Shown one piece after another: positions 18,145 to 27,833 of a stretch of 64,000 nucleotides of DNA. The position numbers and the translations under genes were made by a program. Positions within the stretch are counted from its first letter, which is position 1. Each line of letters opens with the position of its first letter. This DNA is from Pseudorhodobacter antarcticus. GTDB lineage: Bacteria > Pseudomonadota > Alphaproteobacteria > Rhodobacterales > Rhodobacteraceae. The notes below the pieces were generated by a model, which made no database searches, was not told the DNA's origin, and saw only the letters and a program-made list of their open reading frames with translations. The DNA is taken from positions 1-64,000 of the forward strand of contig NZ_FOCO01000001.1 of the NCBI RefSeq assembly GCF_900110135.1. The letters run 5' to 3'.

Positions 18145-18660
18145 TTATTGCAGCGCTGCTTTGACCGCCGCAGTGATCTGCGGCCCATCAGGTTTCACAG
18201 CCGAATCCCAAGTGCCAACAACTGCACCATTGCGGTCAATTAACACCTTGTTGAAATTCCAGCGCGGCACAAATCCTGCCTGATCGCGCAGCCAGCCGTA
18301 AACCGGATGCGCCTGCGCGCCGCGTACACGGGTGATATCGGTCATCGGCAAGGTCAGGTTGAAATTAACCTCACAAAACTCTTTCACCTCGGCGGCGCTG
18401 TTCAGTTCTTGTTTGAAATCATCCGATGGCACGGCGACAACGACCAATCCTTGGTCCTTGTACTGGTCATACAACGATTGCAGCGCATCAAACTGCGGGG
18501 TGAATCCGCATTGGGAGGCGGTGTTGACCAAAAGGATCGGCTGGCCCGCATAATCCGTCAACGACAAATCCCCCCCGTCGATAGAGGCGAAGGGGACGCT
18601 CGGGGGCGCTGCCACAGCGGTTGTTGCGGACAGTATCAAAGCCAGAATAGATGCTTTCAT
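18145..18660 (-). CDS. glutathione peroxidase, exported
   Basis: 171 aa with a cleavable signal peptide (MKASILALILSATTAVAAPP). The domain shows the Gpx motif VNTASQCGFTPQF, with Cys in place of selenocysteine, then VVAVPSDDF and WNFNKVLIDRNG with the Trp/Asn of the catalytic tetrad. A periplasmic thiol peroxidase is likely. Ribosome site GGAGATCGCG before the ATG. Lies between the nitroreductase and cmk genes. Confidence 0.88.
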   Translation of the reverse strand: MKASILALILSATTAVAAPPSVPFASIDGGDLSLTDYAGQPILLVNTASQCGFTPQFDALQSLYDQYKDQGLVVVAVPSDDFKQELNSAAEVKEFCEVNFNLTLPMTDITRVRGAQAHPVYGWLRDQAGFVPRWNFNKVLIDRNGAVVGTWDSAVKPDGPQITAAVKAALQ

Positions 18661-18705
18661 CGCGATCTCCTTTGCAACCAATACGCGCGGCGGCCCAGAT
18701 TGGTT

Positions 18706-19314
18706 TCAAAGTTTCTGGCGCATTTGTGCCATGACCGCTGCGGTTGCGCGGTCCACCGCCGTATCAATGTCCATATCCGAGGTATCGAGCATTAGCGCCC
18801 CTGCCGCAGGGCGCAGCGGTGCATCCGCGCGGTTGGTGTCGCGGGCATCGCGTTCGACCACTTGGGCCAACACATCGGCAATGGATTGGGGGGCCGCATC
18901 GCCGCCCAGTTCCAGCCAGCGGCGGTGTGCGCGAATTTCAGCGCTGGCGGTGACAAAAATTTTCATCTCCGCCTCGGGGCAAATCACGGTGCCGATGTCG
19001 CGACCGTCCAGTACCGCCCCGCCCGTGCGGCGCGCAAACTGGCGTTGAAAATCCGTCAGTGCCGCGCGCACATCAGGCAGGGCCGCAACCACGCTGGCCG
19101 CCTGGCCCGCGCCAAGCGTGCGCAGATCGCCGCGCGCAAGGTCAGCATCACACAGGCTGCGGGCGGCCTGCACCGGGTCGCCGCCTTTGATGCCAACCGC
19201 GCGATAAAGCAGCCCGGTATCCAGATGTGCAAATCCAAATTGCGCGGCGACCGCCCGGCTGATCGTACCTTTTCCAGCGGCGGCGGGGCCATCAATGGCG
19301 ACGGTAAAGATCAC
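18706..19314 (-). CDS. cmk: cytidylate kinase
   Basis: 202 aa. It phosphorylates (d)CMP. P-loop [17 protein letters not shown] near the N-terminus, [12 protein letters not shown], and the Arg-rich lid [16 protein letters not shown]. The start is taken as GTG at 19312-19314, overlapping the upstream gene stop as GTGA, because the family conventionally begins 2-4 residues before the VAIDGPA strand. Longer in-frame starts lack similarity. Confidence 0.93.
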   Translation of the reverse strand: MIFTVAIDGPAAAGKGTISRAVAAQFGFAHLDTGLLYRAVGIKGGDPVQAARSLCDADLARGDLRTLGAGQAASVVAALPDVRAALTDFQRQFARRTGGAVLDGRDIGTVICPEAEMKIFVTASAEIRAHRRWLELGGDAAPQSIADVLAQVVERDARDTNRADAPLRPAAGALMLDTSDMDIDTAVDRATAAVMAQMRQKL

Positions 19315-20423
19315 TGGGTGACGTCCAGCGCAGTTTTGATCGCGCCCCACAGCGGCTCCAACGGTTCTACACCGACGGACAGGCGGATAAAGCCGGGTGC
19401 CACCGGATCCCCCCACCGCGCGCGCCGCTCCCCCGCGCTGTGTGTGCCGCCAAAGCTGGTGGTTTGTGTGACAAAGGGACAAGCGGCCAAGAAGGCCTCG
19501 GCACTTTCGGCGCTGGCAAGTTCAAACCCAATCAGAAACCCAAATCCAGACATTTGCCGTTTGGCGATGGCATGCGATGGGTCGGTGGGCAGGCCCGGAA
19601 AGCGCAGGTTGGTCACGCGCGGATGCGCCGCCAACCGTTCGGCGATGGTTTGGGCGCTTGCGCACATCCGTTCCATCCGCACTTCCAACGTCTCAATCCC
19701 GCGGTGCAACAGCCACGCCTCAAACGCGCCAGGAACTGCGCCTGACAGTTTGCGCCAATTGCGCACCCGCTCCTCAATCCCCGCATCGCGGGTGGCAACG
19801 TGGCCGAACAGAATGTCGGAATGGCCACCGGGTGCCTTGGTATCGGCGGCAACCACAATATCCGCGCCCAAATCCAAGGGGCGCTGCAACAGCGGCGTCA
19901 TGGTGGTGTTGTCGACAATCAACAAACCGCCCGCCGCCCGCACACGCGCAGCGATCAGGGCGATGTCGCAACATTCAAGGCCGGGGTTGGACGGGGTTTC
20001 CAAAAACACAACGGCCCCGCCCGATACATCGGTGGTTTCCATCTCGGCGGTCGGCACCTCGATAACCTCCACCCCATATGCCGCCAGAATTTCGGCAGAA
20101 AACACGCGGGTGACGTAATACCCATCCGCCGGGATGATCAGGCGCTTGCGATCTGTCAGCACCGCCATCAACGCCGCCGAAATCGCCGCCATGCCAGAGG
20201 GAAAGGCAACACAAGGCGCATCCTCCAATATCCCCAACTGCGCCTCAACCGCCTCCCATGTCGGCATCGACATACGGCCATAGACATGGCTAGCCCCCGC
20301 CACTTCGGGCAAATGGAATGTTGTGGCGGACACGATTGGCGGGGCCACGGGTTCGCCCTTTTGCAAGGCGGCTGCTCGGTGATGCAGCAGCTTGGCGAAC
20401 CGTTCTTTGCCTTGATTGTCCAT
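19311..20423 (-). CDS. Cys/Met-metabolism PLP enzyme (cystathionine gamma-lyase-like)
   Basis: 370 aa of the trans-sulfuration family. [12 protein letters not shown] near the N-terminus, [30 protein letters not shown], and the PLP lysine in [16 protein letters not shown] (usual S-x-T-K-Y-x-x-GHSD; here Tyr is Ala). Likely breaks C-S bonds of cystathionine or a related sulfur amino acid. The motif change means substrate is uncertain. It is wedged between aroA (3-bp gap) and cmk (4-bp overlap), so it is part of that operon. Confidence 0.8.
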   Translation of the reverse strand: MDNQGKERFAKLLHHRAAALQKGEPVAPPIVSATTFHLPEVAGASHVYGRMSMPTWEAVEAQLGILEDAPCVAFPSGMAAISAALMAVLTDRKRLIIPADGYYVTRVFSAEILAAYGVEVIEVPTAEMETTDVSGGAVVFLETPSNPGLECCDIALIAARVRAAGGLLIVDNTTMTPLLQRPLDLGADIVVAADTKAPGGHSDILFGHVATRDAGIEERVRNWRKLSGAVPGAFEAWLLHRGIETLEVRMERMCASAQTIAERLAAHPRVTNLRFPGLPTDPSHAIAKRQMSGFGFLIGFELASAESAEAFLAACPFVTQTTSFGGTHSAGERRARWGDPVAPGFIRLSVGVEPLEPLWGAIKTALDVTQ

Positions 20424-20426
20424 GGC

Positions 20427-21770
20427 TTACCCCTTTGTCAGCTTTGCACCCAAACCCATCATCAACCCTTCGAACAAGGGGAATGACGTGGCAATCGGGC
20501 TGGCATCATCTACGGAAATCGGGCGCTGGCTGGCCATGCCCGCCACCAGAAACGACATTGCGATGCGGTGGTCAATATGGGTGGCACAGGTCGCCCCACC
20601 CGGCACGCCGCCGGGACCACGTCCATGCACGATCAACGTGTCCTCATCCTCCTCCACCACAACACCGCAAGCCTCCAGCCCCCGCGCCATGGCATCAATG
20701 CGATCAGATTCCTTGACGCGCAATTCCTTGACGCCGCGCATCACGGTTTTGCCCATGGCATTGGCCGCGACCACTGACAAAATTGGGTATTCATCTATCA
20801 TCGACGGCGCGCGTTCCGGTGGCACCTCGATGCCGCGTAAATCCGAAAACCGCACGCGCAGATCGGCGACAGGTTCGCCGCCTTCCTGCCGCGGGTTTTC
20901 AAAGGTGATATCCGCGCCCATTTCCACCAAAGTCAGATAAATCCCATTACGCGTCAGGTTTTGACTGACACCCGGCACAAAAATATCCGACCCCTCCACA
21001 ATCAGCGCTGCACACACCGGAAACGCGGCCGATGATGGGTCACGCGGCACGGCCACCACCTGCGGGCGCAATTCAGGCTGGCCTGTCAGGGTAATCACAT
21101 TGCCCTCCGCCGTCCGCTCCACCGTCAACTCAGCACCAAAGCCCAGCAACATGCGTTCGGAATGGTCGCGCGTGGGCTCACGTTCAATCACCACCGTTTG
21201 GCCCGGCGCGTTCAGGCCCGCCAACAGCACCGCCGATTTTACCTGCGCAGATGCCACGGGCAAAGCATAGCGCACGGGCACCGGGTTGGCCGCCCCCACC
21301 ACAGTCATCGGCAACCGCCCGCCCTTGCGCCCAAAGGCCTGCGTGCCAAACAGCGACAATGGGTCGGTCACGCGCCCCATCGGCCGCTTGCGCAAACTGG
21401 CATCGCCGGTAAACGTCGCGGTCATCGCCGTCGTCGCCATGCAGCCCATGATCAGGCGCACACCGGTGCCCGAATTGCCGCAATCAATCACCGCATCGGG
21501 TTCGCGAAAACCGCCCACCCCCACACCATGCACCGACCACGCACCGGGGCCATGCTGCACCACCACTGCACCAAAAGCCCGCATGGCGCTGGCAGTGTCC
21601 AGCACATCTTGCCCCTCCAGCAACCCGGTGATCCGCGTTTCGCCCACGGCCATTGCACCAAAAATCAACGCGCGGTGGCTGATGGATTTATCGCCCGGCA
21701 CCTCCGCTCGGCCTGTCAACGGGCCGGATTTGGTTGCGGTCATCATTTGGGCTGCGCCATGGGCCGACAT
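20427..21770 (-). CDS. aroA: 3-phosphoshikimate 1-carboxyvinyltransferase (EPSP synthase), class II-like
   Basis: 447 aa. Makes EPSP from shikimate-3-phosphate and PEP. Sequence follows the class II/CP4 pattern: [50 protein letters not shown], and [14 protein letters not shown] with the catalytic Asp. At the CP4 position Ala-100 (CP4 GNAATG) this protein has GNSGTG, i.e. Gly. Start [10 protein letters not shown] has GGAGAA four bases upstream. First gene of the leftward aroA-cmk block, divergent from the MBL-fold gene. Confidence 0.95.
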   Translation of the reverse strand: MSAHGAAQMMTATKSGPLTGRAEVPGDKSISHRALIFGAMAVGETRITGLLEGQDVLDTASAMRAFGAVVVQHGPGAWSVHGVGVGGFREPDAVIDCGNSGTGVRLIMGCMATTAMTATFTGDASLRKRPMGRVTDPLSLFGTQAFGRKGGRLPMTVVGAANPVPVRYALPVASAQVKSAVLLAGLNAPGQTVVIEREPTRDHSERMLLGFGAELTVERTAEGNVITLTGQPELRPQVVAVPRDPSSAAFPVCAALIVEGSDIFVPGVSQNLTRNGIYLTLVEMGADITFENPRQEGGEPVADLRVRFSDLRGIEVPPERAPSMIDEYPILSVVAANAMGKTVMRGVKELRVKESDRIDAMARGLEACGVVVEEDEDTLIVHGRGPGGVPGGATCATHIDHRIAMSFLVAGMASQRPISVDDASPIATSFPLFEGLMMGLGAKLTKG

Positions 21771-21887
21771 AACATTCTCCTGCAACGGGTTGCAGGTTTG
21801 ATAGCGCAAGCGTTCCGGGGCGTCCATGGGGGCCATCAACACCAAGCGGCAAGGGGTTGAAACCACCACTATGCGCCGCATATCCGA

Positions 21888-22958
21888 ATGATGAAGCGCA
21901 GACAGATCATCAAAGGGACCGCCGCACTTGGCGCGCTTGGCGCATGCGGGGGTGGGGCAGCCGTGGCCGTGACAAACAGCAAAAACCGCTATTATTCCGG
22001 CCCCGTGTCGGATCATTTTGACGGCGTGCAGTTTTTCAACCCCGATGGGGCCGCGCCAGCAGGCTTTGGTGATCTGTTAAAATGGCAGCTTGGCGGCGGA
22101 AAAGCCGAATGGCCCGATCTCGTGCCTGTGCCGCAAAAGGCAAAACCCGCATCATCAGTGCAAGATGTGACGATAACAATGGTCGGCCATGCCACCATGC
22201 TGATTCAAACTGCGGGTATGAACATCTTGACCGACCCCGTGTGGTCTGATCGCGCCTCACCGCTTGCATTTGCAGGGCCAAAACGCGTGACCGAACCGGG
22301 GATCGCGCTGGTCGACCTGCCGCGCATCGACGCGGTCCTTCTTAGCCACAACCACTATGACCACCTTGATATCGCGACGATGAAGGCGCTGCATGCGGCC
22401 CATCAGCCGATGGTCGTGACCCCCTTGGGCAATGACACGATCTTGCAAAACGCGATTCCCGGCATCCGCACCACAGCGGGCGATTGGGGCGACACTGCAA
22501 CCCTTGGCCTGCTTTCGGTACATTTTGAACCCTGCCACCATTGGTCCGCACGCGGCATCGGCGATCGATCTTGTGCGCTGTGGACAGCTTTTGTGATCGC
22601 AGGCCCCAACGGCAAAATTTTGCACATCGGCGACACGGGTTTTGACCAAGGCCGCCCCTACCGCGACCTTCCCGCCAAACATGGGGCCATCCGCGCGGCA
22701 ATCTTGCCCATTGGCGCTTATGAACCACGTTGGTTTATGCGCGACCAACATCAAAACCCGGATGAAGCGGTGCAGGGCTTTAAACTGTCTGGCACCGCAC
22801 ATGCCATCGGCCACCATTGGGGCACGTTCCAACTGACGGATGAAGCCCGCGATGCCCCCCTGATTGCATTGGATGCGGCCTTGCAAAAACATAAGGTCTC
22901 CAGCGACCGCTTCCGCGCCTTGGCCCCCGGACAATCTTGGGCAATCCCACCCCTCTAA
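21888..22958 (+). CDS. MBL-fold metallohydrolase, exported (NAPE-PLD/UlaG-like)
   Basis: 356 aa. The N-terminus [22 protein letters not shown] looks like a twin-arginine signal with a lipobox-like LGAC, suggesting an exported, possibly lipid-anchored protein. Metal ligands are in the SHNHYDHLD motif (HxHxDH), later [19 protein letters not shown] and a C-terminal HHWGTF. The arrangement is that of N-acylphosphatidylethanolamine phospholipase D-like lactonase enzymes. Start may be 21888 or the next ATG at 21891. Substrate unknown. Confidence 0.82.
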   Translation: MMKRRQIIKGTAALGALGACGGGAAVAVTNSKNRYYSGPVSDHFDGVQFFNPDGAAPAGFGDLLKWQLGGGKAEWPDLVPVPQKAKPASSVQDVTITMVGHATMLIQTAGMNILTDPVWSDRASPLAFAGPKRVTEPGIALVDLPRIDAVLLSHNHYDHLDIATMKALHAAHQPMVVTPLGNDTILQNAIPGIRTTAGDWGDTATLGLLSVHFEPCHHWSARGIGDRSCALWTAFVIAGPNGKILHIGDTGFDQGRPYRDLPAKHGAIRAAILPIGAYEPRWFMRDQHQNPDEAVQGFKLSGTAHAIGHHWGTFQLTDEARDAPLIALDAALQKHKVSSDRFRALAPGQSWAIPPL

Positions 22959-22969
22959 AGCCAACGCCT

Positions 22970-22997
22970 AATTTCGGCTTGGCTTAAATACCTCCTT
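22970..22997 (-). repeat. intergenic repeat A, copy 3
   Basis: Read on the minus strand: AAGGAGGTATTTAAGCCAAG then CCGAAATT. It fills the convergent gap between the MBL-fold gene and the L,D-transpeptidase gene. Confidence 0.65.
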
Positions 22998-23018
22998 AAA
23001 GCCGTTCGTCACGCGCTT

Positions 23019-23555
23019 TCACGGCAAAATTTCTACCTCTGTGCCAATCAAAACCACTGGCCAAATCTCGTGCATTACCGCGTCCGTCAGCGCCAAACAG
23101 CCCGCGGTCCAATCACCTGAAAGAACCGAACCGTCCGGCATCGCATTGGGCTGGCCATGAAAAAAGATATCGCCGCCGGGAGAATATCCCCCTTTTGCTG
23201 CCCGTGCCACATCTTCAGGCCGGGGACAATTGATCCCTAGCGACAGATGATAGGCGCTGGCTGCATTGCGCCGATCAATTTTGAACACCCCTTCGGACGT
23301 TCGACCATCCCCTTGGCGGTCCTTGGTGCCAAGGGCCGCAAACCCAAGTGCGACCCGGTATTCCCGCACCATCGCGCCATTTTGGAACAACATCATGCGC
23401 CGCGTCGCCTTTTGCACCACAATCCGGTCAATCAGCCCCAGCAGCGGTGGCAAATCCACCACCGGCGCGGGCGGGCGCATCACGATCAGCACCACCACGG
23501 CGGCACAGACCACCAACAGCACCAGCGCCGAAAATGTCCCCGCCAACCGCTTCAT
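23019..23555 (-). CDS. L,D-transpeptidase (YkuD) family protein
   Basis: 178 aa. An N-terminal TM/signal anchor (FSALVLLVVCAAVVVLIVM) precedes a YkuD domain: VVQKATRRMMLFQNGAMVREY, then the catalytic HGQP and DWTAGCLAL (His and Cys). These enzymes cross-link peptidoglycan or attach proteins to it in the periplasm. Start overlaps the stop of the upstream malY-type gene by ATGA. Confidence 0.88.
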   Translation of the reverse strand: MKRLAGTFSALVLLVVCAAVVVLIVMRPPAPVVDLPPLLGLIDRIVVQKATRRMMLFQNGAMVREYRVALGFAALGTKDRQGDGRTSEGVFKIDRRNAASAYHLSLGINCPRPEDVARAAKGGYSPGGDIFFHGQPNAMPDGSVLSGDWTAGCLALTDAVMHEIWPVVLIGTEVEILP

Positions 23556-24724
23556 TGCAAATCGGAAAATGCCACTTTCAACCGGGCCACAGCCTCTATC
23601 ATGCGCGCGCGTGGCGTGGCGATGTTAAAGCGCATCCAATCCTCACCACCTTTGCCAAAGCTTGGGCCATGATTGGCCGCAATCCGCGCGCCTTTTTGGA
23701 CACGGTCGGTGAATTCGGCGCGCGTCATGCCCGTGCCCGAAAAATCCACCCAAGCCAAATAAGTCGCCTCAAGCGGCATCGAGCGAAGCCCGGGAATGGC
23801 ATTCACGCCCTCGTCGAAAATCCGTTTATTTTCCTCCAGATACGCGATCAGCGCGTCCAGCCATTCCGCCCCCTCGGGCGAATAGGCAGCGGTGGCCATG
23901 AACAGCCCAAACGAATTTGGCGAAATACCAAGGCCGTTCATCACTGCGCCAAACCGCGCGCGTAAGGCTGCATCTGGAATAATGACATTGCCAATATGGC
24001 TGCCCGCGATGTTAAAGGTTTTGGTCGTCGCCGTCATCATCACCAAACGGTCCGCAATGTCAGGCGCTGCCAACGGCATCACGGTGTGTTTGTGCCCTGC
24101 GAACACCAGATCATGGTGAATTTCGTCTGACACCACGATCAGGTCATGGCGTTTGGCAAAATCGGCCACACCGCGCAACTCCTCCACGCTCCACACTTGG
24201 CCGCCGGGGTTGTGCGGCGAACACAGGATCAGCATCCGCTCGTCCCCCGTCATCTGCGCATCCCAAGCGTCAAAATCCATTACATGGCGGCCCGCTGTGA
24301 TTGGCATTTGACATTCCACCACGCGCCGCCCCGCTGCCTCAATCACGCGGGCAAAGGCGTGATAGACGGGCGTCATCAACACCACCCCATCGCCGGGCTG
24401 GCTGAACGCTTGCACACACAGGCCCGTGCCATTGACCAACCCATGCGTGGTGAAAATCGTAGCCGCCGCGACATCCCAACCATGGCGGGTTTTCATCCAC
24501 CATTGGATCGCCGCCAAATACGCGCTGTCATCGCCGAAATAGCCATACAGGCCATGGGCGGTCATCTCCTCCAGCGCCTTTTGAACACAAGCCGGGGGCC
24601 GGAAATCCATGTCGGCTACCCACATCGCAATCCCATCACCGGGGGCCACGCCATACAGCTTTTCCATCGCGTCCCATTTTACCGAATGTGTGCCGACGCG
24701 GTTGATGTCTTCGTCAAAATTCAT
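23552..24724 (-). CDS. MalY/PatB family pyridoxal-phosphate aminotransferase / C-S lyase
   Basis: 390 aa. Class I/II fold-type I enzyme of the MalY/PatB branch: VKWDAMEKLYG, WVADMDFRPP, HNPGGQVWS, SDEIHHDLVF, and PLP lysine in MTATTKTFNIAGSH. Usually cystathionine beta-lyase/C-S lyase activity. Two in-frame ATGs; 24724 was chosen because GGGGA sits 6 bases upstream, whereas it abuts the ATG at 24730. Coupled to the L,D-transpeptidase gene, though no functional link is obvious. Confidence 0.85.
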   Translation of the reverse strand: MNFDEDINRVGTHSVKWDAMEKLYGVAPGDGIAMWVADMDFRPPACVQKALEEMTAHGLYGYFGDDSAYLAAIQWWMKTRHGWDVAAATIFTTHGLVNGTGLCVQAFSQPGDGVVLMTPVYHAFARVIEAAGRRVVECQMPITAGRHVMDFDAWDAQMTGDERMLILCSPHNPGGQVWSVEELRGVADFAKRHDLIVVSDEIHHDLVFAGHKHTVMPLAAPDIADRLVMMTATTKTFNIAGSHIGNVIIPDAALRARFGAVMNGLGISPNSFGLFMATAAYSPEGAEWLDALIAYLEENKRIFDEGVNAIPGLRSMPLEATYLAWVDFSGTGMTRAEFTDRVQKGARIAANHGPSFGKGGEDWMRFNIATPRARMIEAVARLKVAFSDLQ

Positions 24725-24869
24725 GGCCATTCCCCGTTTGTTTTGCCCACCCTAACGGCAGGTTTTGCGCCAATCCAGCCCCGCAATGTTCGGGGTACAA
24801 TCACAAACTGCGCAAAAGCGCGCACGGGCAGCATTGCGCGACCCCGCCCTATCCCTTACATCACCGCCC

Positions 24870-25391
24870 ATGATACGCCCCATTTTGATCCATCCCGACC
24901 CCCGCCTGAAAAAAACCTGCACCCCTGTGGATGCGGTCACGCCCGAGGTTGGGCAATTGGCCGAGGATATGCTGGCCACCATGTACGCGGCCCCCGGCAT
25001 TGGGTTGGCCGCGCCGCAAGTTGGCGTGATGTCCCGCGTTTTGGTACTCGATTGCATCAAAGACCCCGCGCAATCCCCGCGCCCGTTGGTGATGATCAAC
25101 CCAGTGATCAGCTGGGCGTCTGAAGATGTGTCGATCTATGACGAAGGCTGTCTGTCCATCCCCGACCAATACGCCGAGGTGACGCGCCCGGCGATGGTGC
25201 GGGTGGAATGGCTGGGCCTGAACGGCAAAAAGCAGGAGGAGGAGTTTGACGGTCTGTGGGCCACTTGCGTGCAGCACGAAATTGACCATTTGAACGGCAA
25301 ACTGTTCATTGATTATCTGGGGCCGCTGAAACGCCAATTGATCACCCGCAAAATGGAAAAGCTGAAGCGCGAAATGGCGCGGCGCGACTGA
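24870..25391 (+). CDS. def: peptide deformylase (canonical copy)
   Basis: 173 aa. Removes the N-formyl group from nascent proteins; Fe/Zn enzyme. All three motifs are intact: GIGLAAPQVG (motif 1), EGCLSIP (motif 2, metal Cys), and QHEIDHLNG (motif 3, metal His pair and catalytic Glu). Start MIRPILIHPDPRL; the frame extends upstream 35 codons without similarity. First of three tandem def-like genes running into fmt. Confidence 0.95.
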   Translation: MIRPILIHPDPRLKKTCTPVDAVTPEVGQLAEDMLATMYAAPGIGLAAPQVGVMSRVLVLDCIKDPAQSPRPLVMINPVISWASEDVSIYDEGCLSIPDQYAEVTRPAMVRVEWLGLNGKKQEEEFDGLWATCVQHEIDHLNGKLFIDYLGPLKRQLITRKMEKLKREMARRD

Positions 25392-25867
25392 TGGCAATTC
25401 GCCCCATCCTTGAACTGCCAGACGCTCGGCTGCGGCAAGTTTGTGCTGATGTAATCGTGTTTGATGCGGACCTGCGGCAGCTCGCCGACGATATGCTGGA
25501 AACCATGTATGCCGCCCCCGGTCGCGGGCTGGCCGGGCCGCAAATCGGCGTGATGCAGCGCATTTTCGTGATGGATGTGGGTTGGAAAGACGGGCGGCCC
25601 AGCCCGCTGGTTTGCATCAATCCGGTGATCAAAGACGCCTCTGGGCTTGTTGCGAATACCGAAGGCTGTCTGTCGATCCCCGATCACCCTGTGGTGATCG
25701 AACGCCCCGCGGTGGTCCGACTGGCGTGGCTTGATGTCGTGGGCCGTGCCTGTGAAGGGTTCTTTGATGGATTTGCAGCGGTCTGCGTACAGCATGAACG
25801 CGACCATTTGGACGGTGTGTTGTGCATTGATTACCCTGACATGACCCCGGAAAAGGTGATCCATTGA
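25391..25867 (+). CDS. peptide deformylase paralog 2
   Basis: 158 aa. TGATG overlap with the first def gene. Motif 1 is altered to GRGLAGPQIG (Ala to Gly), while motif 2 EGCLSIP and motif 3 QHERDHLDG keep the Cys, two His and Glu. Metal binding and catalysis therefore remain possible. It is shorter at the C-terminus (ends MTPEKVIH) and lacks the basic C-terminal helix of copy 1. Role beside a canonical deformylase is unclear. Confidence 0.85.
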   Translation: MAIRPILELPDARLRQVCADVIVFDADLRQLADDMLETMYAAPGRGLAGPQIGVMQRIFVMDVGWKDGRPSPLVCINPVIKDASGLVANTEGCLSIPDHPVVIERPAVVRLAWLDVVGRACEGFFDGFAAVCVQHERDHLDGVLCIDYPDMTPEKVIH

Positions 25868-26358
25868 CCATCCGCCGCTGCATCCCTTGGCCCGACAAAC
25901 GCCTACAAACCATGGCCACCCCGTTGGAGGCTGTAACAGACGAGGTGCGCGGCGTTTGGACCGATATGATCGACACGATGGAGGCGATGCCGGGTTACGG
26001 GCTTGCCGCCGTGCAAATCGGGGTGATGCTGCGATTGGCGGTGGTGGATTGTTCGGCGGAACGCGGGCAAGCGGTACGCATGGCAAACCCGGTTATTCTG
26101 CACGCCTCCGCGCAGCCGCGCGACCATGAAGAGGCAAGCCCGAATTTGCCCGGCGTGTCGGCCAAAATCGCCCGCCCCCGCGCGGGAACTGTGCGGTTTT
26201 TGAACGCCGATGGCGTGGTGGAGGACCGCGATTTTGTGAACCTTTGGGCCACATCGGTGCAGCACCAAATCGACCACTTGAACGGCAAGATGTATTTTGA
26301 CCGCCTTAGCAAAATGCGGCGCAATATGCTGTTGAAAAAAGCGCTGAAACCCAGGTAG
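25864..26358 (+). CDS. peptide deformylase-like protein 3, probably inactive
   Basis: 164 aa, starting with TTG that overlaps the previous stop (TTGA). Motif 1 is near-normal (GYGLAAVQIG), but motif 2 reads EASPNLPGVSA with no Cys and motif 3 reads QHQIDHLNG with Gln for the catalytic Glu. It therefore lacks one metal ligand and the general base. The fold (LRLAVVDCSAERGQ, FVNLWATSVQHQIDHL) is otherwise kept and the frame is intact, suggesting selection for a non-catalytic role, rather than recent decay. Confidence 0.85.
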   Translation: MTIRRCIPWPDKRLQTMATPLEAVTDEVRGVWTDMIDTMEAMPGYGLAAVQIGVMLRLAVVDCSAERGQAVRMANPVILHASAQPRDHEEASPNLPGVSAKIARPRAGTVRFLNADGVVEDRDFVNLWATSVQHQIDHLNGKMYFDRLSKMRRNMLLKKALKPR

Positions 26359-26380
26359 CGGTGGGTTGCACCCACCCTAC
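26358..26380 (-). repeat. 23-bp palindromic repeat, copy 2
   Basis: Exact reverse complement of 2996-3018, immediately after the def3 stop (overlapping its last base) and about 40 bp before fmt. Confidence 0.8.
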
Positions 26381-26418
26381 GCCCCACGGTTGAAAGCTGG
26401 CACCAAAAGGATAATCCG

Positions 26419-27315
26419 ATGCGCGTGATCTTCATGGGAACCCCCGATTTTTCCGTCCCTATCCTGCAAGCGCTTGTGCAAAAACACGAGGTTGTTGCCG
26501 TTTATTCCCAACCCCCCCGCCCCGCTGGGCGCGGCAAAAAAGACCGCCCATCAGCGGTCCAAACCTGCGCCGAAGGGTCGGGATTGCCCGTTCACACCCC
26601 CGTTTCGCTGCGCAGCGAAGATGCCGCAAAAACCTTTGCCAGTCACCGCGCCGATATCGCGGTCGTGGTCGCATACGGCCTTATATTGCCGCAAAATATT
26701 CTGGATACGCCACCGAACGGCTGCCTGAACATCCATGCGTCCCTGCTGCCGCGGTGGCGTGGTGCGGCCCCTATCCACCGCGCGATTATGACGGGGGATG
26801 CAGCCAGCGGTGTGTGTATCATGCAGATGGAGGCGGGGCTGGACACTGGCCCGGTTTTGCTGCGCAGCGAAACCACGATTGAGGCAGAGGATACCACCGC
26901 CGATTTGCACGACCGACTGTCCAGCATGGGGGCCGCGCTGATTGTGCAAGCGTTGGACAACCTGCCGCGGCTTGTGCCCACACCGCAGCCAATCGATGGC
27001 GTGACCTATGCCCTAAAAATCGACAAAGTGGAATCGCGCATCAATTGGTCCCAACCCGCCGAAACTGTGGACCGGGTGATTCGCGGTCTGTCCCCGTTTC
27101 CGGGCGCGTGGTGTGATGTGGCGGGGGAACGGGTAAAACTGCTCCGATCACGGGTCACACAGGGCACAGGCGCGCCGGGGCAAGTGCTGGATGGGTTTAC
27201 AATTGCCTGTGGCACCAGGGCCATTGAGGTCTTGCAGGCCCAACGCGAGGGCAAACGCCCCGCCACCACCAACGACATTCTGCGCGGTTTCACCTTGCCG
27301 GACCGCCTGACGTAA
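26419..27315 (+). CDS. fmt: methionyl-tRNA formyltransferase
   Basis: 298 aa. Transfers formyl from 10-formyl-THF to initiator Met-tRNA. Motifs [44 protein letters not shown] with catalytic Asn/His, and [12 protein letters not shown] with Asp; a C-terminal OB-like domain follows. It starts about 60 bp after def3, keeping the usual def-fmt pairing. Confidence 0.96.
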   Translation: MRVIFMGTPDFSVPILQALVQKHEVVAVYSQPPRPAGRGKKDRPSAVQTCAEGSGLPVHTPVSLRSEDAAKTFASHRADIAVVVAYGLILPQNILDTPPNGCLNIHASLLPRWRGAAPIHRAIMTGDAASGVCIMQMEAGLDTGPVLLRSETTIEAEDTTADLHDRLSSMGAALIVQALDNLPRLVPTPQPIDGVTYALKIDKVESRINWSQPAETVDRVIRGLSPFPGAWCDVAGERVKLLRSRVTQGTGAPGQVLDGFTIACGTRAIEVLQAQREGKRPATTNDILRGFTLPDRLT

Positions 27316-27322
27316 AGCGGGG

Positions 27323-27673
27323 TTAATGCCGGGGCAAATACCCCACTGGGGCGTGGTCATCGCGCACAAAATCCAACGCTGCATGATCTGCCACCGGGGT
27401 GGAGCGTTTGAAATCACAAATCAGCTCACCATTTTCAGCGGTGGAGGCGACGATCAAACATTGAAAAATGTGGTTCGCACCATCATACAGATCGACCAGC
27501 CCGCGCAATTGCGGCGTCAGCGCGGCATCCAACGACAGCCCATCCCCCCACATCCGCAGCACGGGAAACACCGCATCGCCAACCTGCAGCCGCAGGCGCG
27601 ACCGCCGTTTTTGATCCCGCTTTTTCGCGGCTTCCAGACCATCCCTAATCTCTTGTGGTAGAAATTCCAGCAT
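27323..27673 (-). CDS. conserved hypothetical protein
   Basis: 116 aa starting MLEFLPQEIRDGLEAAKKRDQKR with AAAGGACG ribosome site 5-8 bases upstream. A basic N-terminal helix (KKRDQKRRSRLRLQ) precedes a mixed alpha/beta part with LRMWGDGLSLD and GLVDLYDGANHIFQCLIVAS. No TM or signal. It resembles small uncharacterised proteins I recall from Rhodobacterales, but I cannot name the family. It is convergent with fmt (7-bp gap). Confidence 0.6.
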   Translation of the reverse strand: MLEFLPQEIRDGLEAAKKRDQKRRSRLRLQVGDAVFPVLRMWGDGLSLDAALTPQLRGLVDLYDGANHIFQCLIVASTAENGELICDFKRSTPVADHAALDFVRDDHAPVGYLPRH

Positions 27674-27833
27674 GTTGCGTCCTTTCTTTACCCTTCAGTC
27701 TGCCCTTAAATGGGTTAAAATCAAGACAACGTCGTGACAGAATTTATGTAACCTCGCTGCGCGGCACAAAAGCCACGTTGCCCTTTGGCGTGAAATCGGT
27801 TTTCTGGGCGCATGTGCGAAAAGGACCGATCAA

